64,000 nucleotides of DNA from Dendrocalamus latiflorus. Taxonomy: Eukaryota > Streptophyta > Magnoliopsida > Poales > Poaceae. The stretch lies in contig CM029626.1 in assembly GCA_017311315.1 (NCBI GenBank), forward strand, positions 29,870,672-29,934,671, given 5' to 3'. Within the stretch, counting starts at the first letter, position 1. Every line of letters begins with the position of its first letter. A model generated the notes under the pieces. That model was not told where the DNA came from. It searched no databases and saw nothing but the letters and a program-made list of their open reading frames with translations. A program made the position numbers and the translations under genes. Positions 1-10,714 of this stretch are shown in pieces.

Positions 1-684
1 CGAGAAGCCAATCATAGATTCTCATATAGATAGAAAAGAAGGAACAAATGGGACATTGATTTCTCATTTTCTTCATCGTAGGATGAAGATTAATCAACAA
101 AACAATACGCGGATTTTTTTATTTTGATAGTATCATAGATATAGACTAGACCTGTCGGATTTGATATTTTGGATGTTTTATGCAAATTATGGTTGAGACT
201 TATAGTTTAAGATTAAGTATTTTATATCTGAGGTGTTTTAAAGCTCAACATGTAGCGTCCGCTATATCTCCGATATACAATATCCACCATAAAAATAGTC
301 CATCGCTACGTTTCCACTACCCGCTATTTAAAACCTTGACGATATTGCATGTAGAATTTTGGCTATCAATGACATTCATGGCAGCAAATTGTTTCGCCAA
401 TAATAAAAGCCTCTATCCATATCCTGGACATCCTGGATAGCTCTAACTTTCAAATATCTTGTTGCTACGTACAGTTCCCACCCTTTGTGATACTATTCTC
501 CCCTAGGTCCTTTCCTGGATATCCTAGCATGTCCGGTAAGTTACGGGGAGTGTTGTGGACTTTCGGGGGCAACTTATCATCGTCGTGGGACTAGCCATGG
601 TGGCAAGGAGGGCACAAGTGCCAATATGACTAGCGCACGGTAGAGCAACGCCTAACCTGTGCATGGCATAGGCAAGTTAGTTTA
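1..684. other. Non-coding stretch, nothing recognised
   Basis: AT-rich sequence with stops in all frames. The 86-codon open frame at 180-440 has no recognisable domain and I do not call it a gene. The end of the stretch (about 540-665) has more G and C but no identifiable feature. Confidence 0.5.
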
Positions 685-1610
685 TATTAAGTTATATGCA
701 GCAACCAATTCATCCAAAAGCTTAAGCTTTTGAGAAAAGATAGTTAATTCACTTATACTTCAACACTCCCCTCACGTGTAGGCTCTCTCAGGCCTAAGAT
801 GTGGAATAGAAATAGACTAGTACAATGGGTGAGATCTCCTTCACAATTATAAATTGTGCTTTTTCCTTTCCACAGCCGATATGAGACTATTCCCAACATT
901 CTCCACCTCACACATTGGTTGTGTACTTACACAACCATAAGGTCCAAGTAGATATTAAGAGCCTGGGTTTTGATATCAATATTAAGTTACATGCAAGCTT
1001 TTGGATGAATTGGCTGGTTCATACAACTCAATATTGTATTAGAGCCAAGAGATCTTTAGTTCAAGACCCGATTGGCACAATTAAAAAAATAATTGCAGCT
1101 CACTTCTATTCCACATCTTAGATCTGTGGTAGCCTACATGTGAGGGTGAGTGTTGAAATATAAGTGGATTACCCGTCTTTCCTCATCAGTTTAAACTTTT
1201 CAGTGAACTGGTTGATGCATGAAACTCAATATGGTATGAGTCAAGAGGCCTTGAGTTCAAGATCCGGTTGGCACAATTAAAAAAATAATTGCAGTTTACT
1301 TCTATTTCACGTCTTAGACCTGAGAGAGCCTACACGTAAGGGGGTATTAAAGTATAAGTGAATTGCCTGTTTTTCCTCATCAACTTAAGCTTTTGGATGA
1401 ACTGGTTGAAATACAACTCAATATGATATCAGAGCTAAGAGATCTTCAGTTTGAAACCCAGTTGGCTTCTATTCCACGTCTTACGGCTAACCGAGTCCTA
1501 TACTGAGGGGGGGTACTGAAGTATAAGTGAAAATTGCCCGTCTTTTCTCATTAGCTTAAGCTTTTGGACAAACTAACTGGTGCATGCAACTAAATATTTT
1601 ACAGCATATT
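685..1610. repeat. About 190-bp repeat unit, three to four direct copies plus one inverted copy
   Basis: Direct copies begin near 994, 1192, 1387 and 1559; the last is partial. Each contains a stem like AGCTTTTGGATGAACTGGTT, then a GGTATCAGAGCC-like stretch resembling a Copia primer-binding site, then AGTTCAAGACC, which resembles a pol III B box, and a block ending in TGAAGTATAAGTGAATTGCC. One copy lies inverted at about 690-800. The neighbouring 800-905 block read on the minus strand begins TGTTGGGAATAGTCTCA, typical of a plant LTR start. The array is probably made of repeated LTR or LTR-junction fragments. A SINE origin is possible but unproven. Confidence 0.6.
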
Positions 1611-1719
1611 CTATCTGTTAGCTGCATATCTTTGGTAGAAATGTTGTTGCATATCTATCTATTAGTTCAGATTGCTAGGGACTCTTATTCAAAGGAGATG
1701 TCATGCATTAGGAGGATTA

Positions 1720-1895
1720 AGCAACACAAAGGCAGAAAATTTGCCCCAAAAGTGATCGCTCAGAACTATTATGAATAGGGCTTATATTCATCATGAGGCC
1801 AATGGGCCAGTATATATATACATACAGATATAGCATATATGTAGATAACCCCTTATACAATAAGGAAAATACACAGGTATAATACACATATAACA
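1720..1895 (-). mobile_element. Start of the 3' LTR of the decayed Copia element
   Basis: On the minus strand a purine-rich tract (1896-1908, AATTTGAGAGGGG) directly follows the RNase H tail and is followed by TGTTATATGTG, a normal LTR start. The LTR runs leftward from 1895. Its far edge cannot be fixed because no partner LTR is present in the window, so 1720 is arbitrary. Confidence 0.45.
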
Positions 1896-1901
1896 CCCCT
1901 C

Positions 1902-2840
1902 TCAAATTTCTAGTGGATCAACAACATGGAGTTTGGAGAGATAGAAGTTGTGCTGAGCTTTAGTTTGTGCCTTTGTGAAGAAATCTGCCAACTGAAATTC
2001 TGAAAGCACATACTGAAGAGCAACCTGGTCCTGCACCTGCGTCCGCATGTAGGAAGCATCAACACCAATATGCTTTGTAAGCTTAAGCTTCATCGAATCT
2101 TTAGCAATGCTAATAGCACCTGTACTATCAGACTATGTTGCCCAGATACCCCGATACGGATACGGATACGCGATACGGCGATACCGTGATTCGCCATTTT
2201 CCTAAAAACACCGATACGGCGATACGTGTGTGTGTGTAGTAAAGATAAAAATAAGAAATTAATGAATTCTTATAAGGAATTGAGAATACCTTAATATTGA
2301 TGTAGCAACTTGCTTGATACTTCAATTCTCCCTCCTGGCTGTTAGACTAATATAATGAACCATCTGCGAAGAATAATAGAATAGATAAGTACATGTACAC
2401 AAATAATGAAGTAAAAAGCAGAATCACAAGTCATGAATCATGATTGATAGTAGGTAGTAAAGTAAGTATTCGACAGACCACTTAGTAAATAAACTTACAT
2501 AATCTGATATGTCCAAAAGACCACAACCAGTCCAAGTGTTCAAATTCAACAGACCATAAGTCAATAAGACCATAACTATTACATAATAAGATAGCTAGAT
2601 AAAAGACACGACAGAAGACAAATGTGTAGTCTAATTGTTGCTTCCATCCTGTGGAGTTGTATCAGATAAAAGAGGAGTTGGTGCAGAAACAAAAACACCA
2701 AAATTCTTAAGTAACCACCGTAGCCAAGTAATTTCAGTCAACAAAGCCATAGCTCGCAATTCATCCTCAACACTCGAACAAGAAACTGTTGTCTGCTTCT
2801 TAGTCTTCCAAGCGATGAGAGAACCACAATAAAAACACAA
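1902..2840 (-). pseudogene. Copia RNase H relic, split by an insertion
   Basis: The part at 2840-2667 encodes the RNase H stretch with SLIAWKTKKQTTVSCSSVE, and the part at 2132-1902 encodes the C-terminal stretch with LTKHIGVDA and QLADFFTKA. Both are landmarks of plant Copia RNase H. The domain would remove the RNA strand during reverse transcription. A 527-bp insert with 7-bp duplications separates the halves, and they are in frame once it is discounted. The start codons seen here are internal methionines, not true starts. Confidence 0.8.
2133..2659. mobile_element. 527-bp insertion with 7-bp target-site duplication TATCAGA
   Basis: TATCAGA occurs at 2126-2132 and again at 2660-2666, exactly where the RNase H frame breaks. 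Skipping the insert plus one repeat restores the frame. The insert begins CTATGTTGCCCAG and near its left end has repeated GATACGG/GATACC motifs (about 2150-2240). It ends GTGGAGTTG. I see no terminal inverted repeat, no LTR ends, no poly-A tail and no coding potential, so its class is unknown. Confidence 0.7.
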
Positions 2841-3140
2841 TAAGTAGAGAGAGACTAACGATCAAAGGGATCACTAGCCCTGTGGCATCAGAATACGCCT
2901 AGAGCTGTAAAGAGCTAAATCAAGGAAAAGAGATGACGAGAGAGTTCCACGAAGGATCGCAAAACACGAAGAAAATGATTATAGTGGAGTTGAGTGCGAG
3001 TAGAAACAGACTGACTCAAGATATGCACAGAGTACGAAATATCAGGACGAGTGACACCAAGATAAACAAGGCTCTCAACAAGATGATGATAGCAAGTTGG
3101 ATCAGTAAGAGGCTCACCATTAGTGGGACGAAGATGAACA

Positions 3141-3982
3141 TTAAGCTCCATGGGAGTTAGCTGTGCTCTGATCAGTAAGAGATGCACGGTCAAGATCTCG
3201 GATATACTTTTCTTGGGACAGATAGAAGCCCTTAGAAGTAGAAGTAACCTCAATCTCAAGAAAGTAGTGAAGATGACTCAGATCAGACATGAGAAACTGC
3301 TCATGAAGACACTCCTTGACAAAAGTAATGTACTGAGAATCATCTCCAGTAATGATTATATCGTCAACATACAAAAGGAGAAGCGTTCAACCACGACGTG
3401 AAGTGTAAATGAAAAGCACAAAATCATGAGCACTGGCAAAGAAACTAGCTACAGTGACAATAGAAGAGAAACAAGCAAACCAGGCACGAGGAGTTTGCTT
3501 GAGGCTATAGAGAGATCGGCGAAGGCGACAAACCATACCCTCAGAAACAGAATACCCAGGGGGCGGCTGCATGTAGACCTCACGCAACCCGCCATTGAGA
3601 AAGGCATTCTTGACGTCGAACTGAGAGATAGACTACTGTCGAACAGAGGCCACAGTTGAAAACCACACGCTACAAGACGAGCCTTGTAGCACTCAAGAGA
3701 ACCATCAGAGTGGGTCTTAACCTTATAGACCCACTTGCACGTGATAGGAGTAACACACGCAGGAAGAGGAGCAAGATCCCATGTGCCAATACGCTCAAGG
3801 GAAGCGATCTCCATAGCCATCGCATGATACCACTCCTGATGAACAGCATCACGATAAGAAGTCGTTTCAACAAGAGCAGTAGCAGCAAAGTCAAAACGCT
3901 CAATATGCCAAATAGACTGACGATCACGAAGAGCATATCGAGGAGGGGCCGAAGAGGATGACCCATTAGAAGGAGAGGGCAC
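3141..3982 (-). pseudogene. Copia reverse transcriptase relic
   Basis: The N-terminal part (3982-3700) holds a CKWVYKVK-like stretch typical of Copia reverse transcriptase. The middle (3587-3480) holds MQPPPGY and RRSLYSLKQTPRAW. The catalytic YVDDIIITG motif begins the frame at 3374. These pieces lie in different frames, so at least two frameshifts separate them, and the block with FLEIEV and GFYLSQEKYI follows YVDD in the usual order. No functional enzyme can be made from this copy. Confidence 0.85.
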
Positions 3983-4328
3983 ATCAGAAGAATCCTCAAC
4001 TCGCGGATGACTAGTGGAGAGGATAAGAAGGAATAAGGTCAGGAATAACCTCTAGAGAAGGTGCCGGTGGTGAAGAAGGTGCCTACTGGGAAGAAAGCAC
4101 TGAAGAGACCAAAGGCTATGGTGGAGGAGTGGTGACGACGGGGTGGAAGGAAAAGTCAAGAAAGAATGTGGCTCGACAAGAGATGCTGAAGTGGAGGAAG
4201 GAGGACGAGGATAGAAAGGACGAGACTTATCAAAAGTAATTTCTCGAGAAATCCGCATCCGTCGGCCAACAGGATCCTAATAACGATATCTCTTGTGCTT
4301 AGCGCTATAGCCCGAAAACGCACTCAGA

Positions 4329-4714
4329 TTAAGCGGTCAGCTTGGTGCGCTCATGGGGTGCAAGAAGAACATTGCACACACACCCAAAGAGGCGAAAACT
4401 GGAATAATCAGGAGTCTTGCCACATAGACGCTCAACTGGGATCCCACCCTGAAGAGCAGAAGATGGCTGAATATTGATCAGAAAAGTGGCAGTAGAAATA
4501 GACTCAGTCCAGAAGTGTGGTGGAATAGCAGAAGCAAGCATGAGAGCACGAGCTATCTTAAGAAGATGGTGATGCTTTCGTTCGGCCACACCATTTTGGG
4601 CATGAGCATCGCGACAAGAAAACTACAATAGTGCCCTGCTCAGCAAGAAAATCACAAAGAACTCCCAACAAGTACTCCCCAGCAGAATTAGCACGAAAAA
4701 TACGAATAGGAGAG
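4329..4714 (-). pseudogene. Copia integrase core, distal part
   Basis: Minus-strand frames encode RIFRANSAGEY, containing the second catalytic aspartate region (here N in place of the usual D), and then AERKHHHLL, which holds the catalytic glutamate region of plant Copia integrases. The proximal part of the same core lies at 6429-6540 beyond the solo LTR inserted at 4715-6428. A frame change between about 4590 and 4640 also breaks it. Confidence 0.8.
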
Positions 4715-6428
4715 TGTTGGATCGAATTTGGCGATAGAGGGGGGTGAATGTCGACTTTTAAAACTTGCCCCCAAAACAAATCTCCTCTCTAATAGCTATG
4801 GAAGCTATAAAAAGGATTCAAGTGCTCACTGAGGCTTAAGCTAACACAAAGAAAAACAACGAGTAAAGACTAAGCAGCAAACACCAAAAACAGAGAGAAT
4901 CAGCTGCCAAGGCAGGCAGGGCCGGTCAGACCGCCTTATATGGGTCGGTCAGACCGCTCCCTGGCCGCCGGTCTGACCGCCCATATAGGGCCGGTCTGAC
5001 CGCCCATGGTGAGCCGGTCTGACCGGACTTACACTGCCAGTTCAACCGCTTAACTGAAAAACAGGTTCGGGCAGTGAGCAACAGGCTGTGCAGAAGTTAC
5101 TAGAAATGCAGATTTTGGGCAAAAGAAGAGATGGCTGCAATTCTCCTCTGCTCAAAAGAGTAAAACCATATTCTAAACAACTAGAGGACCTCAAATAACA
5201 AGAGAAATCATTAAAGGACTGTGAATCTAAGATTTTGATCAAAAACTGAAACCTTTCAGAGAGAAGCACAAAAACTCAAATTTCTTTCTAGCCTTTGATC
5301 CAGAGACCACGAAATTTAGAGATTAGCTAGAGAATAGCCTTAGGACTCTGAGCCTCAACCTTGGACACACTCTTTCAAGGGAAAACGAAAATGGCATCAA
5401 ACCCTAGAACAAGAAAAACAGAGATAGAACTGGGCATAGGCTGCAAAAGAAATGGATTCTTCCAATTCAATCATTTTGCTCTTGGGATTAGCTGACCAAA
5501 GGGTCTAGAAACTCAATCCCATCACAGAGCAATCCATTTTGCACCTTCTTAGCAAGAATCAAACTCAAGAACGCAAAAACTGGAAATCAACAGAGAGAGA
5601 GCAAAAGCATCGAAGGAAACTGAAATCCATCACAATAAGGCACAAACTCAAACCGTTTCCATATAAGATTGCAAGAGATACAAAGAGCTACGTCCCCATA
5701 CGCGATTGATACAAGGAATTACTTCCTCCTCACTACATGCTTGAGAGAAGAGGAGCACTACATCAAGAACTCACATAGGGAGACATGCACAATAGTAAAA
5801 TCCACTCTCCTGCTCTCACCTACTCCTCACCAACTAAAGAGAAAAGCAAAAACAACCCCAAAGACCATGCAGGAGACACCCTCCTTTTATAGCCTCCAAC
5901 TAATGGGTTTGATTTTCCCTTTTACCCACTAAGCCTCCACCAACTCTAGTGCTTTATCCATAATCCGCTTCCTTTAATGCAGCTTTGCGTATTCTCCAAA
6001 ACACCCCTCCTGCACCTTCCAGGAAGCTTCCTCCTTTCTTGCCGCTCAAGCCTCGCAGCTACCTCGAGCCCTCGCCGTCTTCGGCACACCTCGACCGTTC
6101 TGACCTCAGCACCACCTGCGCCTAGTCCGGTCCTCCGTGCCTCGCCACGACTCCATCTCGACGTCCTGCAGCCATCACAGATAAGAAACACATCACATAG
6201 CACCGCTCGACACAAATAATCGCAATTAGCATCAATTAATCATACTTAAGCATAAAATGGCCCAAAAGCTTAAACGGGAAGAAGAAGAATACGCCTCAAG
6301 TCCGACTAACCAAACCAGACTGAGTCACATGCCATCATGACACGAAACGCACAAACCAAACTCAATCTTTCCAGAAACCTTGTCAATTACTCATCACAAG
6401 CATGTGCTCATAACCACATGGTCTCTCA
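4715..6428 (-). mobile_element. Solo LTR of a Sirevirus-type Copia element
   Basis: The element is bounded by TG and CA and flanked by GAGAG at 4710-4714 and 6429-6433, a 5-bp target duplication. It interrupts the integrase frame of the host Copia element, which rejoins when the insert and one repeat are ignored. On the minus strand it starts with a TGAGAGACCATGTGG block and ends with ATTCACCCCCC, the same end signatures as the LTRs of the 11.5-kb element at 40343. There are no internal genes and no second LTR, as expected after LTR-LTR recombination. Open frames inside it (for example 5669-5932, 5977-6219) look fortuitous. Confidence 0.85.
4921..5036. repeat. Cluster of GGTC(A/T)GACC palindromes in the solo LTR
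   Basis: Five copies of the interrupted palindrome GGTCAGACC or GGTCTGACC, mostly inside CCGGTCNGACCG, occur within about 115 bp. Repeated palindromes inside LTRs are a known property of Sireviruses and are thought to be cis-regulatory; that role is inferred here. Confidence 0.75.
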
Positions 6429-6560
6429 GAGAGTCAAACTTAGTACGGACCATGGTGGCAAAAGTCTTGTAGATAGAAGCTCACTACAAGATGATATAAA
6501 GTATATCCATGTATGCCAAGAAAAATCATCAATAAAAATTATATAATATCGATGACCTCC
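6429..6560 (-). pseudogene. Copia integrase core, proximal part
   Basis: Minus-strand translation gives FIDDFSWHTWIYF, the conserved start of the Copia integrase core with the first catalytic aspartate. A frameshift near 6465 follows, and the frame then runs into the solo LTR at 6428. Confidence 0.75.
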
Positions 6561-6649
6561 TTTAAAAACGAAAGGAGTCAGCCCCCATACATCTGAACAA
6601 ACAAGATCAAAAGGACGCTGAGAACTAACTCACTAAAAGGATAGAGGAG

Positions 6650-6890
6650 TTGAAGCTGTTTGCCAAGATTACAACCCCGACAATTTAGAGAAACATCACC
6701 AGACATATCATAAAAGACCATGACAAAGTAATGAAGACAGACATGACCCACAAAGATGTCCTAAATGATAATGCCACCGAGCAAAAGATGTGGTGGAGGA
6801 TGTAGCAGATGCAAAGGTGGTAGGAAGGAAGATGAAGCCAGTCAAACTCCCAGAGCCGTTGTGAATCACGGTGGCGAGGGCCAATACCAA
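6650..6890 (-). pseudogene. GAG-pre-integrase HHCC region of the Copia element
   Basis: The frame contains WHYHLGHLCG and, about 40 residues on, CRGCNLGK. This is the His/Cys zinc-binding signature that precedes the integrase core in plant Copia polyproteins. It is broken by a stop near 6708. Confidence 0.75.
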
Positions 6891-7135
6891 TCAGAGTCCC
6901 CGTACGATGATTATGAACACAACAAGAATAAGAATTGAGAATAACACGACAACCATGATTAGTGAGCTGACCGGCAAATATGAGTTGTATGGTTAGTTTT
7001 AGAACATGAAAAACAACAGGAATATGAAAGGATGAATTTGAAAGTATCTCGTCCTACGACAAAAAGAGAGGTACCATCTGCTATTGAATAGTGATAGGAA
7101 CACTTAAAGGACTAATGAAAATGAGACCGGTGGAA

Positions 7136-7612
7136 TCAGATGGCATATAAAAGCAACAGAATCAAGAATGCAAGGTGATGTACTTGAGGAAGGAGTAGAA
7201 GTGGTCTCTCACTGGAAGACTGAGCAGCAGAACCGAACGGTGCAGAAATAGCCATGCGACGCAACAATGTGACAAACTCCTGAGTGTCAGAGGCACTAGG
7301 ACTCCTTTGAGAGGAGGAACCTCTAGTGCCCCTCGGAGGACGGCCACCACGACGAAAATCCTTCTTCTTGTAGCAGAACTGCTCCACATGTCCATCCTTA
7401 TTACAATAGGTGCAATGGAGTCCCTTACCAACAGCAGCTGTCATTGGTGGAGGCGCAACTGGTGAAGAGGTAACCGAAGGTGCAGTAGGTGTAGAAGCTA
7501 GGGGAGCTGCCAAAACCGAAGGAAACAACGGTGATGACAGCAGACCCGCACCACGTAGACAAATCTCCTCCGTACGAACAGCTGCAAGGGCCTCCATCAG
7601 GCCCAAGGCCAT
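7136..7612 (-). pseudogene. Copia gag fragment with CCHC zinc knuckle
   Basis: A 158-codon open frame carries CTYCNKDGHVEQFC (about residues 65-78), a perfect CX2CX4HX4C knuckle that would bind packaged RNA in the nucleocapsid. It is preceded by a Pro/Ala/Thr-rich linker and followed by a basic RRGGRPP stretch. The capsid part expected upstream is truncated near 7640, where an unrelated opposite-strand relic begins. Confidence 0.75.
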
Positions 7613-7639
7613 GCAATCTAAGAAAAGGTCAAGATTTCC

Positions 7640-8960
7640 TATGTTATCCCTGCCAATGATCAGATCACTTCGGCAAATCTTCCAGATGTGGAGGCAAACA
7701 GCAAAGCTAGAAACCCTCCTGATTTAGGGACTCAGCAAAAACAAGTTTGACCATGTATTTCATTTGACTTCAATGCACAACATTTGGCAAACCCTATGTG
7801 ATTACCACAAGGTTTCCACTGCCATCAAAGAAGTGTGTCAAAATCAATTCAAGAAAGAATATCAGAAGTTTGAGATGGGACCAGGAGAATCTTTGGATGA
7901 GTGCTTCTCACTTTCACCAGATTCTTAGCAACTTGCGTGCTGTCGGTGTGACATTTTCCGAATCTGAAAATGCATGGCAAGTGCTTAGAGCCTTGGACAT
8001 GTCAGTTTGGGAAATGAAAATCACGTCCATCAATGACACTGCTATCATGAGTGAGTTAACCTTTGATAAGCTTTATTGAAGGCTCAAGATTGATGACATT
8101 GACTTGTTTTCTTGTAAGAACAAGTCACAATCAATGGCGCTTGTGACTGATCCTGCTCAAAGTCTTTCTTCTAGCTCAGCTGAGTCTGCTTCTGTTGGAT
8201 TCTCTTTATCTGCCTTGCATGCCTTTGAGTGATAATTAGCTTGAATAATTTCCTAAGGATAACCTAGCCCTCCTATCCACTAAGTTCATGAGAACCTTCA
8301 ACACAGTGAGGATGAGAAAGAAAGGTGCAAGAAGTCAGTTCCGGTGCTACGAGTGCAGTGAGCTTAACTACATTCGAGTTAACTGCCCCAAGCTGCTGGA
8401 CAAGGAGATCAAAGAGGAGGAGCACTGCCAACGTCCACCACCTTGGGATGTGAAGGCCAAGAAGCGCAAATACCGCAAGGTGGTCCACTGGGTCCTTTCC
8501 GCTCTCGAGTAGCTTGACTTCAGCGATGTGGACTCGAAGACTGAGGACGACGAGGACTATACGCGAGGAAAGAAGAAGGTAGTGGACTTCATCGTTATGT
8601 GCTTCATGGCAAGGGACGATGACATCTCTGGCAAGGATGAACTCTCCCCGATGAGGTAAAGCCCTCGTACGATGAGATGCCTCGTGCTGTCATTCATTTA
8701 GATCATGATCTTAGAAAAGCCAAGAAGAAATTAACTAGTCAAGACTTTGTGATTGAGAGTTTGAACATTGAAATTATTAGGCTTAGATCACTTATACCTG
8801 ATGATGATAACTGTAATTCTTACTTAGTTTTACACTTTGAGTTGGACAAGCTAAGGACTATTCATGCATCTATTCTTAGTCAGCTTAGAGTAGTGAATGA
8901 GAAGATTGAGGAAATGAATGCTTACTTTACTCTTGGTATGACTCTCACAGTTATTTGAGT
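7640..8960 (+). pseudogene. Sirevirus-type Copia gag relic
   Basis: Across two frames the plus strand encodes a capsid-like segment (about 7757-8075) with IWQTLCDYHK, KFEMGPGESLDE and SNLRAVGVTFSES, matching the conserved gag helical domain of plant Copia elements. A degenerate zinc knuckle follows at about 8338-8386 (CYECSELNYIRVNC, with tyrosine at the usual histidine position), then a Lys/Glu-rich and coiled-coil-like stretch (8677-8950). Several stops and frameshifts are present. The relic is oriented against the Copia element on its left, so it comes from a separate insertion. A 26-bp direct duplication ending the relic lies at about 8964-9005. Confidence 0.7.
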
Positions 8961-9300
8961 AAGATTTTAAATACTTGGGGTGAGTAAAGATTTTAAATAC
9001 TTGGGGGCAGAAAAAGATTCTGCAATCATTTACCCCCTCTGATTTTGGATCCTTTTTATTGGCAATTTATCCGCTAATTTGTTCATCCGAATTATTTCAA
9101 CTGAAGTTTCATTTATTTCATAAGCATACAATCTTTCAGGTAGTCTGCATTCTGCAACTCTAATACTGGTGTTGCCATTCCAATCTGAACTAGGAAGCAC
9201 AGAACAGAATATTGTTCAATAATGCTTGTCAGATAAATGTGCACAGTGCGCATTGCCCAGATACCAAGCCTTACAATTCATCAGAACAAATTTGCACATC
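8961..9300. other. Unannotated spacer
   Basis: No open frame or repeat of note. The left edge contains the short direct duplication around AGATTTTAAATACTTGGGG. Confidence 0.4.
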
Positions 9301-9403
9301 TACTACCTCACAGTGCAAGCAGCAAGCAATTTGGCGAGGTAGCTCGGGTGGAAACGCTTAGAGCGGAGAGAAGGGCAAGAAGTAGGAGAGGAAGCTGTAC
9401 CTC

Positions 9404-9627
9404 GTAGTCGGTGGGCTCCTCGGGCGGCACCGGCGGCGGGGGCGAAGAGGGTGAGGAGGGGGCGCAGAAGCGGAGCGCGCAGCGCCATCGCTGGGCGGGC
9501 GGGAGCGGGCCAGTGGCAAAGGCCGGCGGGAGGTTGTGGCGGCGGCGGAGAGCCGGGAAGGAGGGGGGGGGGGGGGGGGGGGGGAGGCTGCTCGGCCGCC
9601 GGCGAGCACGTAGGAGGAGAGCGCCAT
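9404..9627 (-). pseudogene. Possible first exon of a plastid-protein gene (fragment)
   Basis: A minus-strand ATG at 9627 opens MALSSYVLAGG, followed by a Ser/Pro/Arg-rich stretch like a chloroplast transit peptide. A plausible splice donor (GAG followed by GTACAG) occurs at about 9404-9403, where one frame reads PPEEPTDYE. A run of 22 guanines on the plus strand (9563-9584) sits inside the exon and disconnects the ATG frame from the PPEEPTDYE frame. No downstream exons are evident to the left, where retroelement relics begin. It could be a truncated gene, a captured fragment, or a GC-rich chance frame. Confidence 0.3.
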
Positions 9628-9826
9628 AGCTAAGCTGCTTTGCGGAGTGGCGTGGCAGTCTCAGTCTCCCGCTGAGCGGATGAGAAGCGAGCGTGCCGCT
9701 GTTCCTGATGCATAGCATAGCTAGCGTTACTTGCGGCTGTTCGTCTCTTCGCTTCAAAATTTTACTTTTCGATTTTTTTCAGTAAAAACATAGTATTCTA
9801 AAAATAATATCTATAAATTAATTATA

Positions 9827-10385
9827 AACTTTATTTATATTGACTAAAATTGGATGTGAGTTTCTGTTACTTCGTATTCTCTCATGAACAACTTAAAAAT
9901 CATAAACTATAAGTCGAAACTAAAAAGAACATGTCTATTTTTTTCTTCGGCTTATAGCTTATGGTTGCGATTTATGGCTTTTGGGCTATTCATGAGAGAG
10001 TACGGATTAACAGAAACTTACATGCAGTTTTGGCTAATATAAATAAAGTCGTTATTGTGTGTACTATTATCAACTTATAGACCTCCTCTTAAAAAGACAC
10101 TTCATTTGAAAGCTAGTTACTATAGAAAATCTAAATAGTAGTTTTTAGAAAATTAAAAAGAAGAGGCCCCTTAACCCATAAGCTAAAATGCAAAAAAAAA
10201 TGTCGCCTAGAGTTCTTTTGGGCTTTATAGATTATACTACAGTAACTAACTTTTAAATGTTATGTCTTTTTAAAGCGGATCTACAAGTTGACTGTAGTAG
10301 ACTTTATATTGAATTAATCTATGTTAGCCAAAATCACACGCGAGTATCTCTCTCCGTATTTTCTCTTGCAAAAAGGTAGAATTCA
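9827..10385. repeat. Nested foldback (inverted repeat) cluster
   Basis: A block of about 100 bp at 9827-9935 reappears inverted at about 9950-10045 and again direct and diverged at about 10295-10380. Between them, 10085-10150 is inverted at 10165-10275, for example CTTAAAAAGACA against TGTCTTTTTAAAG. The arrangement fits a MITE foldback of roughly 430 bp (9950-10380) next to a further copy of one arm. Clean target duplications were not resolved. Confidence 0.5.
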
Positions 10386-10639
10386 AAATTTTAAACTAAA
10401 AATCATCAATTTGAGGTCATGATAATGGTCTAACTAAATTTCGTGCCGATCGGATGATTGAGATCATAAGCCTGTATTATCATATTTTTAGGGTACATCA
10501 TATCCAATGTGAGTCCATGGTCGTATAGACGGCTGTAGAAGTAAAAATAGCTAAGGCAGCATATAGATGAGAGAGAATCATCTAAGAGAGATGAGAATGA
10601 GCAATACAACTTATAATTGTGAAAATAGATATTGAAGAA

Positions 10640-10714
10640 ATAATTCTAGTCATGAAACTAACGGCCAGGCTAACTAGGTCACGACCTGCAGTCGATATGC
10701 TCTGATACCATCGC
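10640..10714 (-). other. Gypsy leader with primer-binding site
   Basis: The complement of GATGGTATCAGAGC (about 10699-10712) immediately abuts the LTR edge at 10715 and matches a primer-binding site for initiator methionine tRNA. The flank resembles the leader beside the second LTR at 39380-39425. The internal region is lost further left. Confidence 0.6.

Larger units (their letters stand above)
1896..7640 (-). mobile_element. Decayed Ty1/Copia LTR retrotransposon body (gag-pol order, minus strand)
   Basis: Read from right to left the segment shows, in Copia order, a gag zinc knuckle (about 7378-7419), the GAG-pre-integrase HHCC region (about 6650-6890), integrase core (about 6540-6429 and 4714-4329), reverse transcriptase (3982-3141) and RNase H (2840-1902). 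Integrase before reverse transcriptase is diagnostic of Copia rather than Gypsy. Every domain is cut by frameshifts or stops, so the element cannot be autonomous. Two later insertions lie in it, at 2133-2659 and 4715-6428, and each is bounded by target-site duplications. Removing each insertion brings the flanking reading frame back into register. The right end at about 7640 abuts an opposite-strand gag relic and no 5' LTR is visible. Confidence 0.85.

Noticed and set aside
4921..5036. CRISPR-like array in the GGTCNGACC cluster
   Set aside because: Spacing is irregular, the words are short palindromes, and the context is a plant LTR. No CRISPR array is expected or seen.
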